DNA of 64,000 bases from positions 182,654,001 through 182,718,000 of the forward strand of contig CM076190.1 of NCBI GenBank assembly GCA_038277395.1, read 5' to 3'. The notes beneath the pieces are model-generated. The model was not told where the DNA came from. It did no database searches and saw only the letters and a program-made list of their open reading frames with translations. Below are positions 44,801 through 59,800 of the stretch, piece by piece (position 1 is the stretch's first letter; every line of letters starts with the position of its first letter). The stretch comes from Dryocosmus kuriphilus (lineage: Eukaryota > Arthropoda > Insecta > Hymenoptera > Cynipidae). The position numbers were made by a program, and so were the translations under genes.

Positions 44801-47800
44801 TTGTAGATCTTTTTGAGTTGAACAACTTTGTTTATTATCATTTTTTCGCATCTTGCATAGCTTGGCGGGAAATTAAAAATTTTTTATTTTTAACAACGTT
44901 TTATCGATTAAAACAAAAACCGTGCATTTTATCAAATAATTGTTAAAACAAAGTTTGTAGATCTTTCTGAATTGAACAACTTTGTTCTTTACCATCTTTT
45001 TTTATCTTGTATATTTTGGCGGGAAACCAGAGTTTTTTCATTTTTTAAAGCGTTTTCTTGATTAAAACAAAAACCCTTCATTTTATCAAAAAACGGTTGA
45101 GACAAAATTTGTAGATTTTTTTGAGATGAACAATTTTACTTTCTTACATTTTTTTTGTATCTCTCATAGTTTAGTCGGAAAATGGATTTTTTGATTTTGT
45201 GAAAATCGTTTTTGATGGATAACACCTTAACCGTTGGTCAAAAACCGCTGGTTAACGAATTCGTTCTTTCCTTTTACCCCTTAAAGAAGTGTACCAAAGC
45301 GCACTCCAATCCGATTAGTCCTTCGAAAATTATCGTGGGAACAGACTCCAATGACGACGACGACAACAGACAGACAGACACCGTCATAAAAACCATTTTT
45401 TCGGATTCAGGAGGTCTCAAAACGTGGAGATTTCATGAAATCCGCGAAAGTCAAATTTTACATAAATCTAATACCTTCTCTGATGAGAATGTAAAAAGTG
45501 ACATGATTTTCAATATTTTCAAAAGTTTTTAAAATATCAAAAAACTATTTTTTTTACAAGATTAACAAACCTCAATAGACATTTTTTAATAAATATCAAA
45601 TAGATTTAGAAATTATCTTAAGAAATTTTTCAATTAAAGCAAAATTTAAAAATATCATTTTCAGTATTACGAAATTATTTTTTTTTTTAAAGACATCTGC
45701 AGGTTATAATTATGATATTTAGCAGAAGCGTTATTTTTGTGAAAAAATTGTGTCATGCCCTCGAAGTGGGTATATTTTTTACGTTCTTTTTTTAGTTTAG
45801 ACTATTTTCACACATCTTCTTTATTTAAAAAGCTAATTTTGGATTGCTGAAAAAGGCTACTTTTTAAATACTTTTTTCATTTTCGAGGATACTTTTCTCT
45901 TCAAAAAGATACTTTTTAGATACTTTTTTTAGTTCCATGGATCACTTCGAAGCCCGTTATTAAAATTTTCGAAAACTTCTCTATAAATTTGAATTATTGA
46001 AAGGGCGGTTACTAATTTACTTTAGTAAAAATTTCTTCTAATTAAGAATCAGTTTTAAGTAAAACCTTATTGAAAAGGTTAAAAAGTACTAAAAAATTGT
46101 CAGGTATAACTAACATTTTGTAGAAATTTCTACTAGACTAAATTAGTGACCGTTTTTTCACTAATTTAGATTTAGACAGTTTTATTTAATTTCCCGGCTG
46201 AATTTTCTACTATTTCTCATAAATTTGTATAAAAATAAAACTACAAACTTTTTACAAAAAATTACAATTTTCACATTGTTGTACTTTATTGTAATTTATT
46301 GTATTTTATTGTGAGAATGCATTTCCATAAGAGAATATTATTTGAATTTGTAACGTTTTGAATTGTTAAATTAAAAATTTAGAGAATAAAAAATAAAAAT
46401 TATCGACATATAGACATTTTCACGATAAAATTGTACAATCAATTGCAATAAAATGAAAGTATATGGAAATTGTAATTTTATGTAAGAAATGGTAATAATT
46501 GTTTGTAAAATTTTGCAAGTGTCAAAACTTTAGCAACAATTTTTTTTCTAGTAGATTTTTTCCATTGTTTTTTAGAAAATTGTATAAAATTACAATAAAA
46601 TTCTACTAGAAATGAGAATTTTTACTAAAATTACGACATATTTACTAAATTTTACAAATGAAATTCTTACAAAAAATCACAATTTTCACATGATTGTTAT
46701 TTACTTTAATATATTTTATTTTTAAAAAACATTTCTACCAGGGCACAATTCACATTCTCTCGATTTTCGTTAAAAATTCCCTGGTGGAAATGTATTTGAT
46801 ACAATAAATTATAATAAATTAAAATAATATAAAAACTTATAATTACTTGTAAAATATGTTAAGTGATCCAATCTCAGTAAAAAATTGTAGTTTCAATAAA
46901 TTTTTTGTAGTTTTCTACATATCTTAATAACTTCTTTTTAAAAAATTCCACTTTTATGTAAAAAAAAGTGTTAAAAAATAGCAGATAGTTACCGAAAAAA
47001 ATACATTTCTTTGCTAGAATTCAGACTCTTTTATAACATTTCTCAAATAATAACCTGTTGGAAATGTATTTTCAATATAAAAAACAATAAAATATAATGA
47101 TTGATCTAAAATCTATACCTTTCAATACGTATTCCTTCCTTACCCTAACCATATAAATTCCCTAATCCCTGATAATGGAACGAGACTAGAACCAAGAGAG
47201 TTGACGCTTATCCCGAAAGGGAAACGGCTTAATGGTATAATAATAATCTAACAAAAAACAAAAATCTTTGCAATGAAATTCGCCAATGATTTAATACTGT
47301 TGGCAGAGGAGGCGGAAGGTCTGAGGCAAATGCTAAGAACATTGGAAAAATACGTGAAGAAGAACAAACTAGAAGTCAACGTCGCAAAAACAAAAATAAT
47401 GGTCTTCAGAAAAGGAGGGAAGCTCAAAAAAGAAGAGTCTTGGAACTACAGTGGGAAAGAACTCGAAATTGTCGGAACTTACAAGTACCTGGGTTTCTGG
47501 TTCTCTACGACAGGCACGTACAGTAGGCACATGAGAAATATGTCAGGAATAGCTCAAAAAGCTACAAACGCTGGGTTCGTAGTGAAGAAGAGGAGTAGAA
47601 TAAAAGGGTTGAGGAGAAGAGCATACCTGTTCGACACTTTGGTTAAATCGGGATTCATGTACGGCGTGGAAGTGTGGGGCTGGCATAAAACGGACGAATG
47701 GGAAAAACTGCAAAGAAGGTATATGAAGATGATAGTGGGACTGGACAGATCGACACCTGCTTACATATGGAGATTGAAATCGGGGAGGACCAAAGTGGAA

Positions 47801-50800
47801 GTAGAAGCAAGAAGAAGGGCAGGAAGCCATTTGCTGGAGATAATGGATACGGAAGAAGAAAGGTGGCCGAAGGTATGTCTGCTAGAAGAAATAAGAGGAT
47901 TAGAAAATAATAACCCCTCAGAGTGGGGAAAAGAGATGAGGGTGGCACTCGAAGAGATGGAGTTGGAAACTGGGAAATGGCTGAGAAAGCTAAAAGAAGA
48001 GAATGATGGAGAGCTTCAAGAACAACTTCTAAAGGGCGTGAAACGCGCGGCGAAAGGAGCAAATTATGCTGGAAGACTGGAATAAGGCTACGGAATCTAG
48101 ATACTGTAAAGGATACCACCACTGGAAACAAGGACCTGGAACAGAGAAATACTGGGAGAGGAAGGAGGTACCCGAAAAAGACAGAGAGCAATGGGGTAGG
48201 CTTTGCAATGAGAAAGATGAAACCCTGGAACACATAATATCCTGTGAAAAACTCGACGAATTCTTGGGAGACAGCGTGAGGGAATGGAGGAAAATATGGA
48301 TGGAAGGGGACAATGGAGAAGAAAGGCTGAAAGAGGCATTCAAAGGAAATGTTTTGAAGGAAATTTGCGACCTCACTAGGGCGTTTGAAAAGGAGGCCAG
48401 AAGGATTGCAGCGGGAGGAATAGCAGTGAGAGAGGAAAAGGAGGAAGAAGTGGAATAAAGGGAATATGAGACAATTAAAAAGTGTATGGACTAGAATGCT
48501 AGAATAAGAGAACTATGAAATTTGGAATTTAGAATTAAGATAAGTTAGGAATTGGAATGTATTGAGTACTCTAAGCTCAGAAAGCATGAGTCGGAATAAA
48601 TACTACTACTATTAATAATCTTACAACAAGCTAATTATTATAAAAATAACAATCTACCAATAATCTAGTCAGCACTTGCCGCGTTCGCGACAATAATATG
48701 AAAATTGGAATTTTTCGTACGAAGCAAAATTTTCTAAAGTAAGTTTCTAGTACATTTATCTTGCAATTCTCTATTACTTGAATAATTTTTTATAAAACAA
48801 TGGATAATTTTTTAAACAACTTTGATGAAAATGTATTTGAACAATAAAATACAATACATGGCAATAAAGTACAATAATGTGAAAACTGTATTTTGTAAAA
48901 AAAAAAATAGTCGTTCCTAGCGGCTCGTCTCCATTGCATTAAAAAAATCTTCAAATAAGAATACAGGGTGTATACCTGCGGAACTCTAAAAATAAATAAA
49001 TAAAAATATTTGAAAATTAAAACAAAAAATTACAAGAATTTGCAATTTTTTCTATAATTCGTTCACTTTTACAAAATTTTATAAATAATTACAATTTTTT
49101 TACAAAAACTTACAATTTTCACATGATTGTACTTTATTGTAATTTTTTTGAATAATTGAGGGTCCGGATGCAATAACGGGACGAACGCTCGAAAACGTGT
49201 AAAAGAATTGTCCGCGTGACTTCTGAAATGAAAATTTAAAAATTTTAAAAATTGATTTTTAAAAAATCTTACAGTATAGAAAATAGAAGGACAAAACTTT
49301 TTCCTATGTTCAATTTTTTTGTCTGATGATTATTTTTAATAATAAAATTGAAAAAGTAAGAAAATATTGTTCGCTTATTTAGTTATTTTTTAAAACATAA
49401 ATCGTCATAAGTTAATGAAATATTATTGAAACTGTTTGAAATTTGGCCTAGACATGCAGTATACCATAGAGATGCCCACAAAGTAAACAAAAATCTGAAA
49501 ATCTTCTTTTGTTTAGTAATATTTAATTGCAAATTGTGGACGGACGGTAACTATGTTTTTCGATCTTCCATGAGAAAAAGTATCGAGGAAACTTTGGAGT
49601 TGAGAAAACTTCCAGCGACAGATTTGTTCCTCACTATTTAAGGAAGATTTTTGGAAATTTTCAGATCGATTCATTAAAAATTGGCTGAAATATCCATTTT
49701 GTAAGAAAACATGCGACGCCGTTTATTAGCAAGTTCAAGCGCTACAGGACGTTCGGACGTTCCCTCCGTGTTACTATACCTATTCGTATACTCAGTGAGG
49801 ACTCGACTTTCGAATAACGAAACATTTTAACTCCTTTAGAAAACTGTTATTTTATCCTAAATAATATAGGTAGTAGACGCTGCAATCATTAAATTATCTT
49901 TATTTTAATTGCGTTAGCATGTAACTTAAAATAGAAAAAAAATATCTTCGCAAGTTCGCCCACCCTGTGTTTTGTATCATTTTTCCGTAGAAAAAAATGT
50001 AAACAAACCTTGCAGTATGCTTGTTATTATTTTTACTGCAGAATGGAGTGAGTTTCGCAAATTATGTTGGACTGTTCAGATCGTTCTTCAAATTATTTTC
50101 ATTATACTAAATACTTTTTCACTATTAGTGCCGAAAGTAATAAAAGAAAATTTTCGATTTTTATTAATTTGATTAATAATTATGGCAGAAAAACAAATAG
50201 GCCGGAAAAAGATTCTAAATGAAAGTCAATGGAATAGAAATGTGACAAAAAGTGAGAGAAACCAGGTAATGAAAAAATTGTATCTTAAATAGCTAATATA
50301 TTGGGCTCTTAAATTGTTCAAAATTTTTTAAGAATTGTGTTTTAAATGCAAATAGAAGTTAATTTGAGAACTCTGCACAGATAAGAATAATAGCATCGGC
50401 AGGTACTAAAGGAAAAAATTGTCTGTCTAAAAATGTTAGGTCGAGTATTATCCTTCGATTAGTTATGCCGGATTTGAATTTTTCTTCGAATTTGAATTTT
50501 TTAATAACGACAAATTTTTTGTCACCAAAGTTAGAAAATAATTTTTTTCAAATACTCTCACACTGTAAAAGTTAAGAGCACTAGGTGCTGAATGTCTATC
50601 AACTTTTGTTATTTATACGGGAAAATTTAAAAAAGTTGATTTTGTAATATTTGTTGAAAAAATAAAATCCGACAAAATATGCCGAAAGAGAATACACTAG
50701 GTTTTTTATGTCAGGAGCATGATAAAACTTGTCTTTTTTTCTTAGGGACTGGAGTATGTTTCATAATCAGGAAAATCAATCCTCAGGAAAGATTTTACTC

Positions 50801-53800
50801 TTATTGATACCTGTTGTAATAAGAAATGCTTCTCGACAATCGATGTTTCTGAACAGAAGAAATTCCACGATTACTTTTGGAGTTTGGGTGATTATCTATC
50901 CCAAAACGTTTTAATTAGTTCACTGATTGCTAGAAAAAATTGTGCAAGCGATAGCAATAATAGTGGTAAATTTGCAAAATGGACTTATTATTTTCCAAGT
51001 ACAAATCGCATTATTGTTTGTAAAAAATTTCTTTTTAAAGTTCTTGGTATTGATAAGAAAAGATTAGAGACTGTACAAAAAAAAAATGTCTAAAAATGAG
51101 AACTTAGGAGATAATCGAGGAAAGTATGATAGTCACGTGGTAAAATTAACTGAAGAAGTCAAAACAATAATCCAAAAACATTGCTATAGTTTACCTCACA
51201 AAGAATCACACTACATTCGCGAAGATTCAAAACTTAATTATTTCGAGTCCTCAGATTTAACTGTACATGATTTGTATCATTTGTTTTTGGATTATTATGC
51301 ATCAATTACAGGAAATTTAGAAGCTCCAATAGACGAATCTACATATTGCAAATATTTTAACCATAACGTGAATTTTTCATTTAAATTGCCACGAACAGAC
51401 GTTTGTAATGTTTGCTGTGCATTTGATGCAAACGAAATTGGAAAACAAGATTTTGAAGATCATCGAAAACGGGTAGAAGAATACAAAAACTTAAAGCAAA
51501 AAATGTTGCAAACTAACAATGTATTACATCTCGAATTCGACTTTGCTCAGAATCTTCCGCTTCCTAAAACTCCTGTAAATGTACAGTTTTTTTGCCGACT
51601 TTTGTGGCTTCATGTATTCAACGTGCATGTGCATGGCAATTCGAACAGTTATATATTTTATTTCTTAGAAGGTACGTTGAAAAAAGGCGCTAATACGGTT
51701 TGTAATTTAGTCCATAATGCTATACATGAAGAATTGGTGCTAAGTCATTATGAAAAAATTTTCTTGTATTCTGACGGCGCTGGAGGACAAAATAGAAATT
51801 ATTTGATGGTTTCCTTTCTGTCATTGTTATCAACAAAATACCAAACCGAAATTCAGCACCTCTGCCCAGTGCGTGGACACTCTTATTGCATATGTGACGC
51901 AAATTTCGGATTATACGGTAAAAAAAAAGAAAATGAAGGAAAACATTGAAACGATTGAAGAGTACGTTGATTTAATAAAAAATTCTAGAAAAAATCCCTT
52001 CATAATGGTTAACGCGTCAGACAAAGAGCTCAAGGATTTTGATAAACATCTAGAATTGAATAAACAAATCAAAAATATCAAAATCAGTCACGTGGTTAAA
52101 ATTGATTACTTCCCCAACGGTAACATTGACGTTTATTACGCCTACGATGAGAACCCCGTCACTTTTCCATCAATAAACGGTAATAATTCTTTCGATTCCC
52201 TAGATAGTGCTCCACCGGCTGGAGGTGTTGGAATAAGTAAAGAAAAATTAAAAAGACGTCGAAAAACTATTAAATTATTTAAGTCCAAAAGCTCGTATTT
52301 TTTATGACAATTTAATACAAAATGCATTAATAAAACCAGATAATAAAAAGAAAAAAATTGATGAATTTTAAAGGAAAAAATTCCACGATAAAAAGCGATA
52401 AACAAAATGTGCTAATATTCGATAGTTAGTAATAATTAAACTAGGTTAGCATTTAAATGTTCCTGTAAAAAAACGTTCAACAAAAGGTTGATATATTATA
52501 AGAATAAAGAATTTGCGAAGCAAAATTTTTTCTATTATAACCAGCATACTGCAAGGTTTGTTTACATTTTTTTCTACGGAAAAATGATACAAACCACAGG
52601 GTGGAAGAACTTGCGAAGATATTTTTTTTCTATTTTAAGTTACATGCTAACGCAATTAAAATAAAGATAATTTAATGATTGCAGCGTCTACCTACAACAC
52701 GGAGGGAACGTCCGAACGTCCTGTAGCGCTTGAACTTGCTAATAAACGGCGTCGCATGTTTTCTTACAAAATGGATATTTCAGCCAATTTTTAATGAATC
52801 GATCTGAAAATTTCCAAAAATCTTCCTTAAATAGTGAGGAACAAATTTGTCGCTGGAAGTTTTCTCAACTCCAAAGTTTCCTCGATACTTTTTCTCATGG
52901 AAGATCGAAAAACATGGTTACCGACCGTCCACAATTTGCAATTAAATATTATTAAACAAAAGAAGATTTTCAGATTTTTGTTTACTTTGTGGGCATCTCT
53001 ATGGTATAATGCATGTGTAGGCCAAATTTCAAACAGTTTCAATAATATTTCATTAACTTATGACGATTTATGTTTTAAAAAAAAATAACTAAATAAGCGA
53101 ACAATATTTTCTTACTTTTTCAATTTTATTATTAAAAATAATCTTCAGACAAAAAAATTGAACATAGGAAAAAGTTTTGTCCTTCTATTTTCTCTACTGT
53201 AAGATTTTTTAAAAATCAATTTTTAAAATTTTTAAATTTTCATTTCAGAAATCACGCGGACAATTCTTTTACACGTTTTCGAGCGTTCGCCCCGTTATTG
53301 CATCCGACCCCTCAATTTATATAGAGGTGCTAAAGTTAAAACTGTAAAATTTTCTAATTAGAATTGTAGCCATTTACAAAAATTGAAAAACCAACTCGCT
53401 GAAACTCACATTGTTTCATGATATCAAGTGGCACTGATTAGAAAGGTGTTTTCTACAAAATTTATAAATAAAAAAAATGTTGATTAAAAAATAAATGCAC
53501 TATTATTATCTATTATTATTTTTTTCCCCGGTCGGGTCAATTTTTTTATGTATGTGCGGATATTTATAGAAGCACAATAATCTAATAGTGATTAAGTAAA
53601 AAAAAAATAATAAAGATACTATAATAAGATTAATAACGATTGTGATAATACCTCGAGGGATTTGAGCATCGGTACTTTGTTGATGAGATTCTCATACATC
53701 TTGCGTTTTTTTGTAAGCGGATTTGAGGAGTATGCGTCGGAAAGTTTGTCTATCCATAGCCCAGAGAGTACCGGGAGTAATCGCTTTAACGCTTGCAGCT

Positions 53801-56800
53801 CGAGGCATGTTGTAAAGTAGAGCCAACTCTCCGAAAGCACCGCTGTTGTCGTAGGTGTGAATGTGATTATCCTTTCCTATCGCATCCTTCACGTAAACCT
53901 CAAACCTCCCCCTAGAGAGAGAAAATATTTTCTATTTATATCAAAAGATTTAACAAACTTACAATCATTTCATTCTCGAGATGTACTACAAATATACATG
54001 ACTAATGGGTAATCAAGAAGTAAAATAAATTAAATTACCTTTCGATTACGTAAAAATTGTCTCCGTCATCTCCTTGTCGAATGATAAAATCACCAGGATT
54101 TACGGTTTTTTCAAACATGGCATCGAGCACATCACACATTTGCTCCTAGGATAAAAATACAAAACTGGATTAAATTTAAACAGTCTTAAAGAATTTGCTT
54201 TTTGAATGAATTTCCTCTTTTTCTTTCGTTAACCCTTTGAAGCACAGAGCATCATATATGATACACCTTTTTTTAAATCGGTTCTCTAAAATTTAAAGTC
54301 AATTTTGAAGGTATTGTCATTTTTTTACATAATTGGGGAGGAACTATAATTATTTCGTAAATATAGCGAGTGCTATAAATAAAGTGTTAAAAATTACTTC
54401 TTTTTTACAGAATAAATGTAACTGTGACAAGATTATAGGGGCTAGAAAGGTGAAACTTGGAAATCTCGGGGTTTTTGGTTAGCTAAATATGAATCCGAAT
54501 TCAGAATTACAAAAATCAAAATGTCGGATCCAATACGGCGGGGCGGACTGAAAATATAAAAATTAATCAGATTTGCTTGGAAACTTGCTACTCGGGAGTT
54601 TTTGGAGTCACTGATAACGAATCTGTAGTCAAAAATATCCTAAGTAGGTGTTTTCAACCATTAAAATCACTTTTTTCATTTTCAGTCTGCCATTTTGAAT
54701 TTAAACATTTTTTAAATCTGACCCCACTTTCGTAATCAGTTACCTCAAAAAACCTCTAAGTACTCAGTTTCAAGGAATTCTATTGTAAAGAAAAATGTAT
54801 GCCTGAAGGGGTAAAAAAAAAAAAACAAATATAAATAAAATACATAAAAATATAAAAATAATATAGAGAAATATATAAGGACATTGCGAAAAGACGTAAA
54901 ATTTAGATTTTTATGAAAAATTACAATAACTCTGAAAATAATAAACATTTTTTTAAATTCTTGATCTTATTTCTTAGCGATAAGACAGTCTCAGTATTGT
55001 GCTAGCTTATTAGGATATTTTTAGAATTATTTTTCCTAAATTATATCCTACGGCCAAGCTTCGTTCAGAAAATCTGCCCGGTTCGCGGGCACATTCTCAT
55101 CGCGCGCTTCGCGCGAAGTATGAGCGCGCCTACGGCGCGCGTCTGTTGGCACTCTCACGCTCGATAGATTTACCTCGCGCTACGCGCTCCGTGTTTATGG
55201 ATCGTATAAACCTTTAACTTAAAAATTACAAAATAAATTATTTTACTTAAGGCTCTATCGCCCTTAAGGAATACATTCTCATCATGACACTCGCGCTTCG
55301 CGCTCGATAATTACATTTTTTTAAAACACATTGTAAATTGGTAAAACTCTTTGTGATTTTCCAAATTTTCACAATACAGGATTTCGATTCTTAAAAGTAA
55401 AACGATCAGTCTTATAAATAAATTTTGTAGCTCTTTCCAAGGTGAACAATTCTGCTTGTTAATATTTTCTCATATCTTGCATAGTTTTGCTGAAAAGTGG
55501 TTTTCTTTATATTTCATAACATATTTTACGAATAACTCAAAAACTACGCGTCTGCTCAAAAAAAATGATAGAGAGCAAATTTTTAGATCTTTTTAAGGTG
55601 AACAACTTTGTTTATTATCATTTTTTCGCATCTTGCATAGTTTGGTGGGAAATTTGAAATTTTTTTTATTTTTAATAACGTTCTATCGATTAAAACAAAA
55701 ACCGTGCATTTTATCAAAAAATGGTTAATACAAAATTTGTAGATCTTTTTGAGCCGAACAACTTTGCTTATTATCATTTTTTTCGTACCTTGAATATTTT
55801 GGCAAGAAAACACAGTTTTTTTGTTTTTAATAATGTTTTCTCGATTAAAACAAAAACCGTGCATTTTATCGAAAAATGGTTAAAACAAAATTTGTAGATT
55901 TTTTTTATGTGAACAATTTTATTCTCTACTGTTTTTTTTTATCTCGCATAGTTTAGCCGGAAAATTGATTGTTTGATTTTGTGAAAACCGTTTTTGATGT
56001 ATAAAACCATAACCTCTGGTCAAAAACCGCTGGTTAACGAACTCGTCCTTCTTTTTTTGCACCCCGAAGAAGTGTGCCAAAGCACAATCCAATCCGATTG
56101 GTCCTTCGAAAGTTATCGTGGGAATAGACGCCGACGACAACGACGACGACAACGACAGACAGACAGGCAGACGCCGTCGTAAAAAAAACCTTTTTTTTCG
56201 GATTCAGGGGGTCATGAAACGTCGAGATTTCATGAAATCCGCGAAAGTCTTTTTTCACAAAAAACTAATACCTTCTCATTGAGATAAGAATGTAAAAAGT
56301 CGTAAAATTTCAGAGAAATACATACAGTATAGTCTTTATTTTAAATTGTACTACTTTTTTTTTACCAAGTTTGGCTGTAAGATACAATTGCGATAAAAAA
56401 TTCTAGAAATATTTAAATAACTGGCTAATTACTGTAGAGATTTACCTTTAAAATGAGACAAAGAATCTAAAAAAGTGTCATTTACTTTTCAAGTTACTGA
56501 CATTTTTTAAGAACATCGAAATTTGACGCTTTTTTACAATATCTTTGTACACAATGAATGCTTTTTCTTCATTTTGAGATTATTACACGCAAACTAAGAA
56601 GGTGAAAAATAGGTGAAATAAAAAATGTTTTAAAAGTTAAATAAACATATAAATCAATGAAAAAAACTATTACATTTTTGCTTAAAAGTCAGTTCTTTGT
56701 TGAAAATTCAACTGTTTGGTTGAAAATTAAACTATTTTTTATTGAAAATCTATTTTTGTTTGTTGAAAATTCCTTTTTCTGGGGTTGATAATTCCACCAT

Positions 56801-59800
56801 TTTTAGCTGAAAAATAATATTTTTTGATTTAAAAGTCAATGGTTGTATTTTTGGTTTAAGAATTCATCTTTTTGATTTAGAATTAATCTTTTCAGTTGAA
56901 AATTGAACTATTTTGTTAAAAATTAATTTTTAGTTGAAAATTCATGTTCCTTGGGTGTAAATTTTAACTATTTTATTGAAAATACCTTCTTGAGGGTTAA
57001 TAATTGAACTATTTTTGTTTGAAAAATAGTCATAACATTTTTCTTTGAGAAATCATTTTTATGGTTGAAAATTCCTTCTTTTTAACTTGATAATTCAACT
57101 ATTTTTAGCTGAAAAATAATATTTTTGGGTTCAGAAGTCAATTACTACATTTTTAGTTAAGAATTCATCTTTTGTGTTCAAGAATTATTCTTCATAATTG
57201 AAAATTTAACTATTTTGTTGGAAATTCAACAATTTTGTTAAAAATCATCTCTCTTGGGTTAATATTTTAACTATTTTTGTATGAGAAATATTATTTCTTT
57301 TTTTTTAAGTCAATTATACCATTTTTGTTTGAGAATTCATCTTTTATGATTGAAAGTTTATCTATTTTGTTAAAAATTGGTTTATTATTTTTTTTTGAAA
57401 ATATATCTACCTATTTTTAATCAAAGTAATTTTTCTGTTTGAAAATGTAACTTTTTATTATGAAAAATTCAAATATTTTCGCTGAAAGTTAATTTTTTTT
57501 CGTTGAAAATTCAACTACATATTTTTGGTTCACAATGAATCTTTTTTTTGTTAAAAATCTAGATGTTTAATTTTCGGTTTATTTTTTAAAAATTTTTGGT
57601 TAAAAATTCAACTATTACATTTTTGCTTGAAAAATCATCTTTTTCAATTGAAAATTCAATTGTTACATTTATGGTCGAAAATTTTTTCTCTTTTTTACTG
57701 AAAATTCAACTGTGTTGTTAAAAATTGGTCTCTTCCAATTAAAAATTGAACTATTCCGTTCAAAATTAATTTTCCGTTGCTGAAAATAAACTATTTTTGG
57801 ATGAAAATACATTAATCTGTTTAAGCTTTTTTTTAATAACAAATTCAAATATTTTGATTGAAAGTTAATTTCTTTTTGGTTGAAAATTCAATATTTTTGA
57901 TTCAAAATTTAGATTTGTCTATTCTTATTTTAATTTTTTTATCAATATTCAACCATTACAGTTTTGGTTGAAAATTTCTCTTTTTTGTTGAAAATTTAAC
58001 TTTTTTGGGGAAATTCGACAATTTTGTTTAAAATTCAACTGTTCTATTGAAAATGTCTTTCTTTGGGTTCATAATCCAACTACTTTTGTTTGCAAAATAA
58101 TCTTTTTTGGTGCAAGTCAACTATAACGTTTATGGTTGAGAATCCATATTTTTTAGTTAAAAATTATTAAAAATTAAACTATTCTGTTAAAAATATAACT
58201 TTTTATACATTAATAGTCACTTTTTTATCAAAAATGTAAATATTTTGGTTGAAATTTCAACTGTTACAATTTTTGTGGAAAAGTTGGAAATTCCACTACT
58301 ACTTTTTTTTAAAATTCCTTTTCTTTGATTGATAATAATAATTGAACTGTTTTTGTTTGATAATTCATCTTTTTTTTATGAGAAACTCAAATATTTGATT
58401 GGAAATTAAATAGTTACATTTTCGGTTGATTTTTTTTTTAGTTTTACTTAAACATTCAACGATTTTGTTGAAAATTCGTCTTTTTCGTTTGAAAATTGAA
58501 CTAATTTTGTTTTAAAGTTTTTTATTTTTTTGAAAATTTAACTATTATTTTTTAATTGACAATTTAGTTTTGCTGAAATTGCAATATCTCGACTTGAAAT
58601 CTTAAAAACTTAGATCGTTTTAAATTTATTTCACTATTTTTGAAGCTCGAAACGTAATATAAAATTAAAATCTGGAAAAAAGTTGTAGAATTTGGAATTA
58701 TTTGAAAATGCGCATAAACATATTTTTTTTTACTTGGTAAATGGACCATTTTTTTTTAAATTGCAAATGCTGGTTTTAAAACTGCTTAAATCAAAGAAAG
58801 AAAAACATGATGCTTTGACTTTTCATTCGAAGCTTTCTTTGAAAAACATATTTTAACGGCTGCTGTTTCTGAATTAAAATTTTTAATAAAATTTCACCTT
58901 GTTAATTAAAAATAAGTGAAAAAGGTGACAATTTCCAAAATAAGTCAAATAGGTGACAAAATTAAAAATAGGTAACAAAAGATGAATATGTGACACTCCG
59001 ATGACTGATATTATAAAAATTAAACCATAATTCCCGACGATAGTGTAAATAAAATAAATAATATTTATAATACCTTGTCTAACGCTCTGAATAGAAGAAT
59101 AGTTTTAACACTTTCACTAAGTCGTTGCCGTTGTGTGTCGCTTTTTGGGTGGACCATCTAAAAAAAAAAGAAATTTTTTAAAATTAAAAACAGGAAAAAT
59201 AAATGCACTTTATAACAATAATACATTTGAGAGCAAATACAGCACTCGGCCTTAATAACGAAGGTCTCCCGATAAAGAGGCTCTCTCTTGCTCTCTTTTG
59301 TCATGCAAATTAAATTGCGCGAGAGAGAGAGAGAGAGGCGCTTATCCAACAACAAATATTTTTTTTTTAAGAGACATATTTTTCATCTGCAGGTGTTAGA
59401 TTCACGCAACAATAGTCGATAATCGAAAAGCATTGTCTGGTTGCCAGTCAGGCATGTAGACCCCAAATGCAAACAAGAGAAAATACTCTGTGATGAGGGT
59501 GCCTTTTGTTATGTTGGTCTTGTGTCAAGTATGCAACTCTTTCACAATAACCACCCATCCTAATTAAAACAGCTCTTAACAAAACACTTTATTACCATCG
59601 ATTCCATTTTTTATTTTTTAACAGAGGCACGAATTCTTGACTCTGATAATTAACTAAAAAGTGGAAGAGTCGAGAAACTCTGGGAAATTACGAGATTTTA
59701 GAAAATAAATTGGGAAACATGAGTTTCAATTATTAAAAATTTAATAAATTTAAATATATTTTAAAACAAGCCTAACACTTCTTAATTTAAAACTTACATA

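Larger units (their letters stand above)
49158..53313 (+). mobile_element. Sola-like DDE transposon with about 0.8-kb terminal repeats
   Basis: A 4156-bp element flanked by AATT on both sides (49154-49157 and 53314-53317), with termini GAGGGTCCGGATGCAATAAC on the left and the near-perfect complement on the right. The inverted repeats run 49158 to about 50026 and about 52540 to 53313. The left arm has about 95 extra bases (around 49770-49865). A single transposase gene lies between. The 4-bp duplication, G-starting termini and large transposase fit the Sola superfamily as I know it, but the assignment is inference. Confidence 0.75.

Noticed and set aside
47543..48376. Minus-strand open frames opposite the second LINE
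   Set aside because: Shadows of the purine-rich LINE ORF, with no motif.
49426..49641. 71-residue frame mirrored at 52827-53042
   Set aside because: Lies in the terminal inverted repeats of the Sola-like element, so duplication is structural and not evidence of coding.
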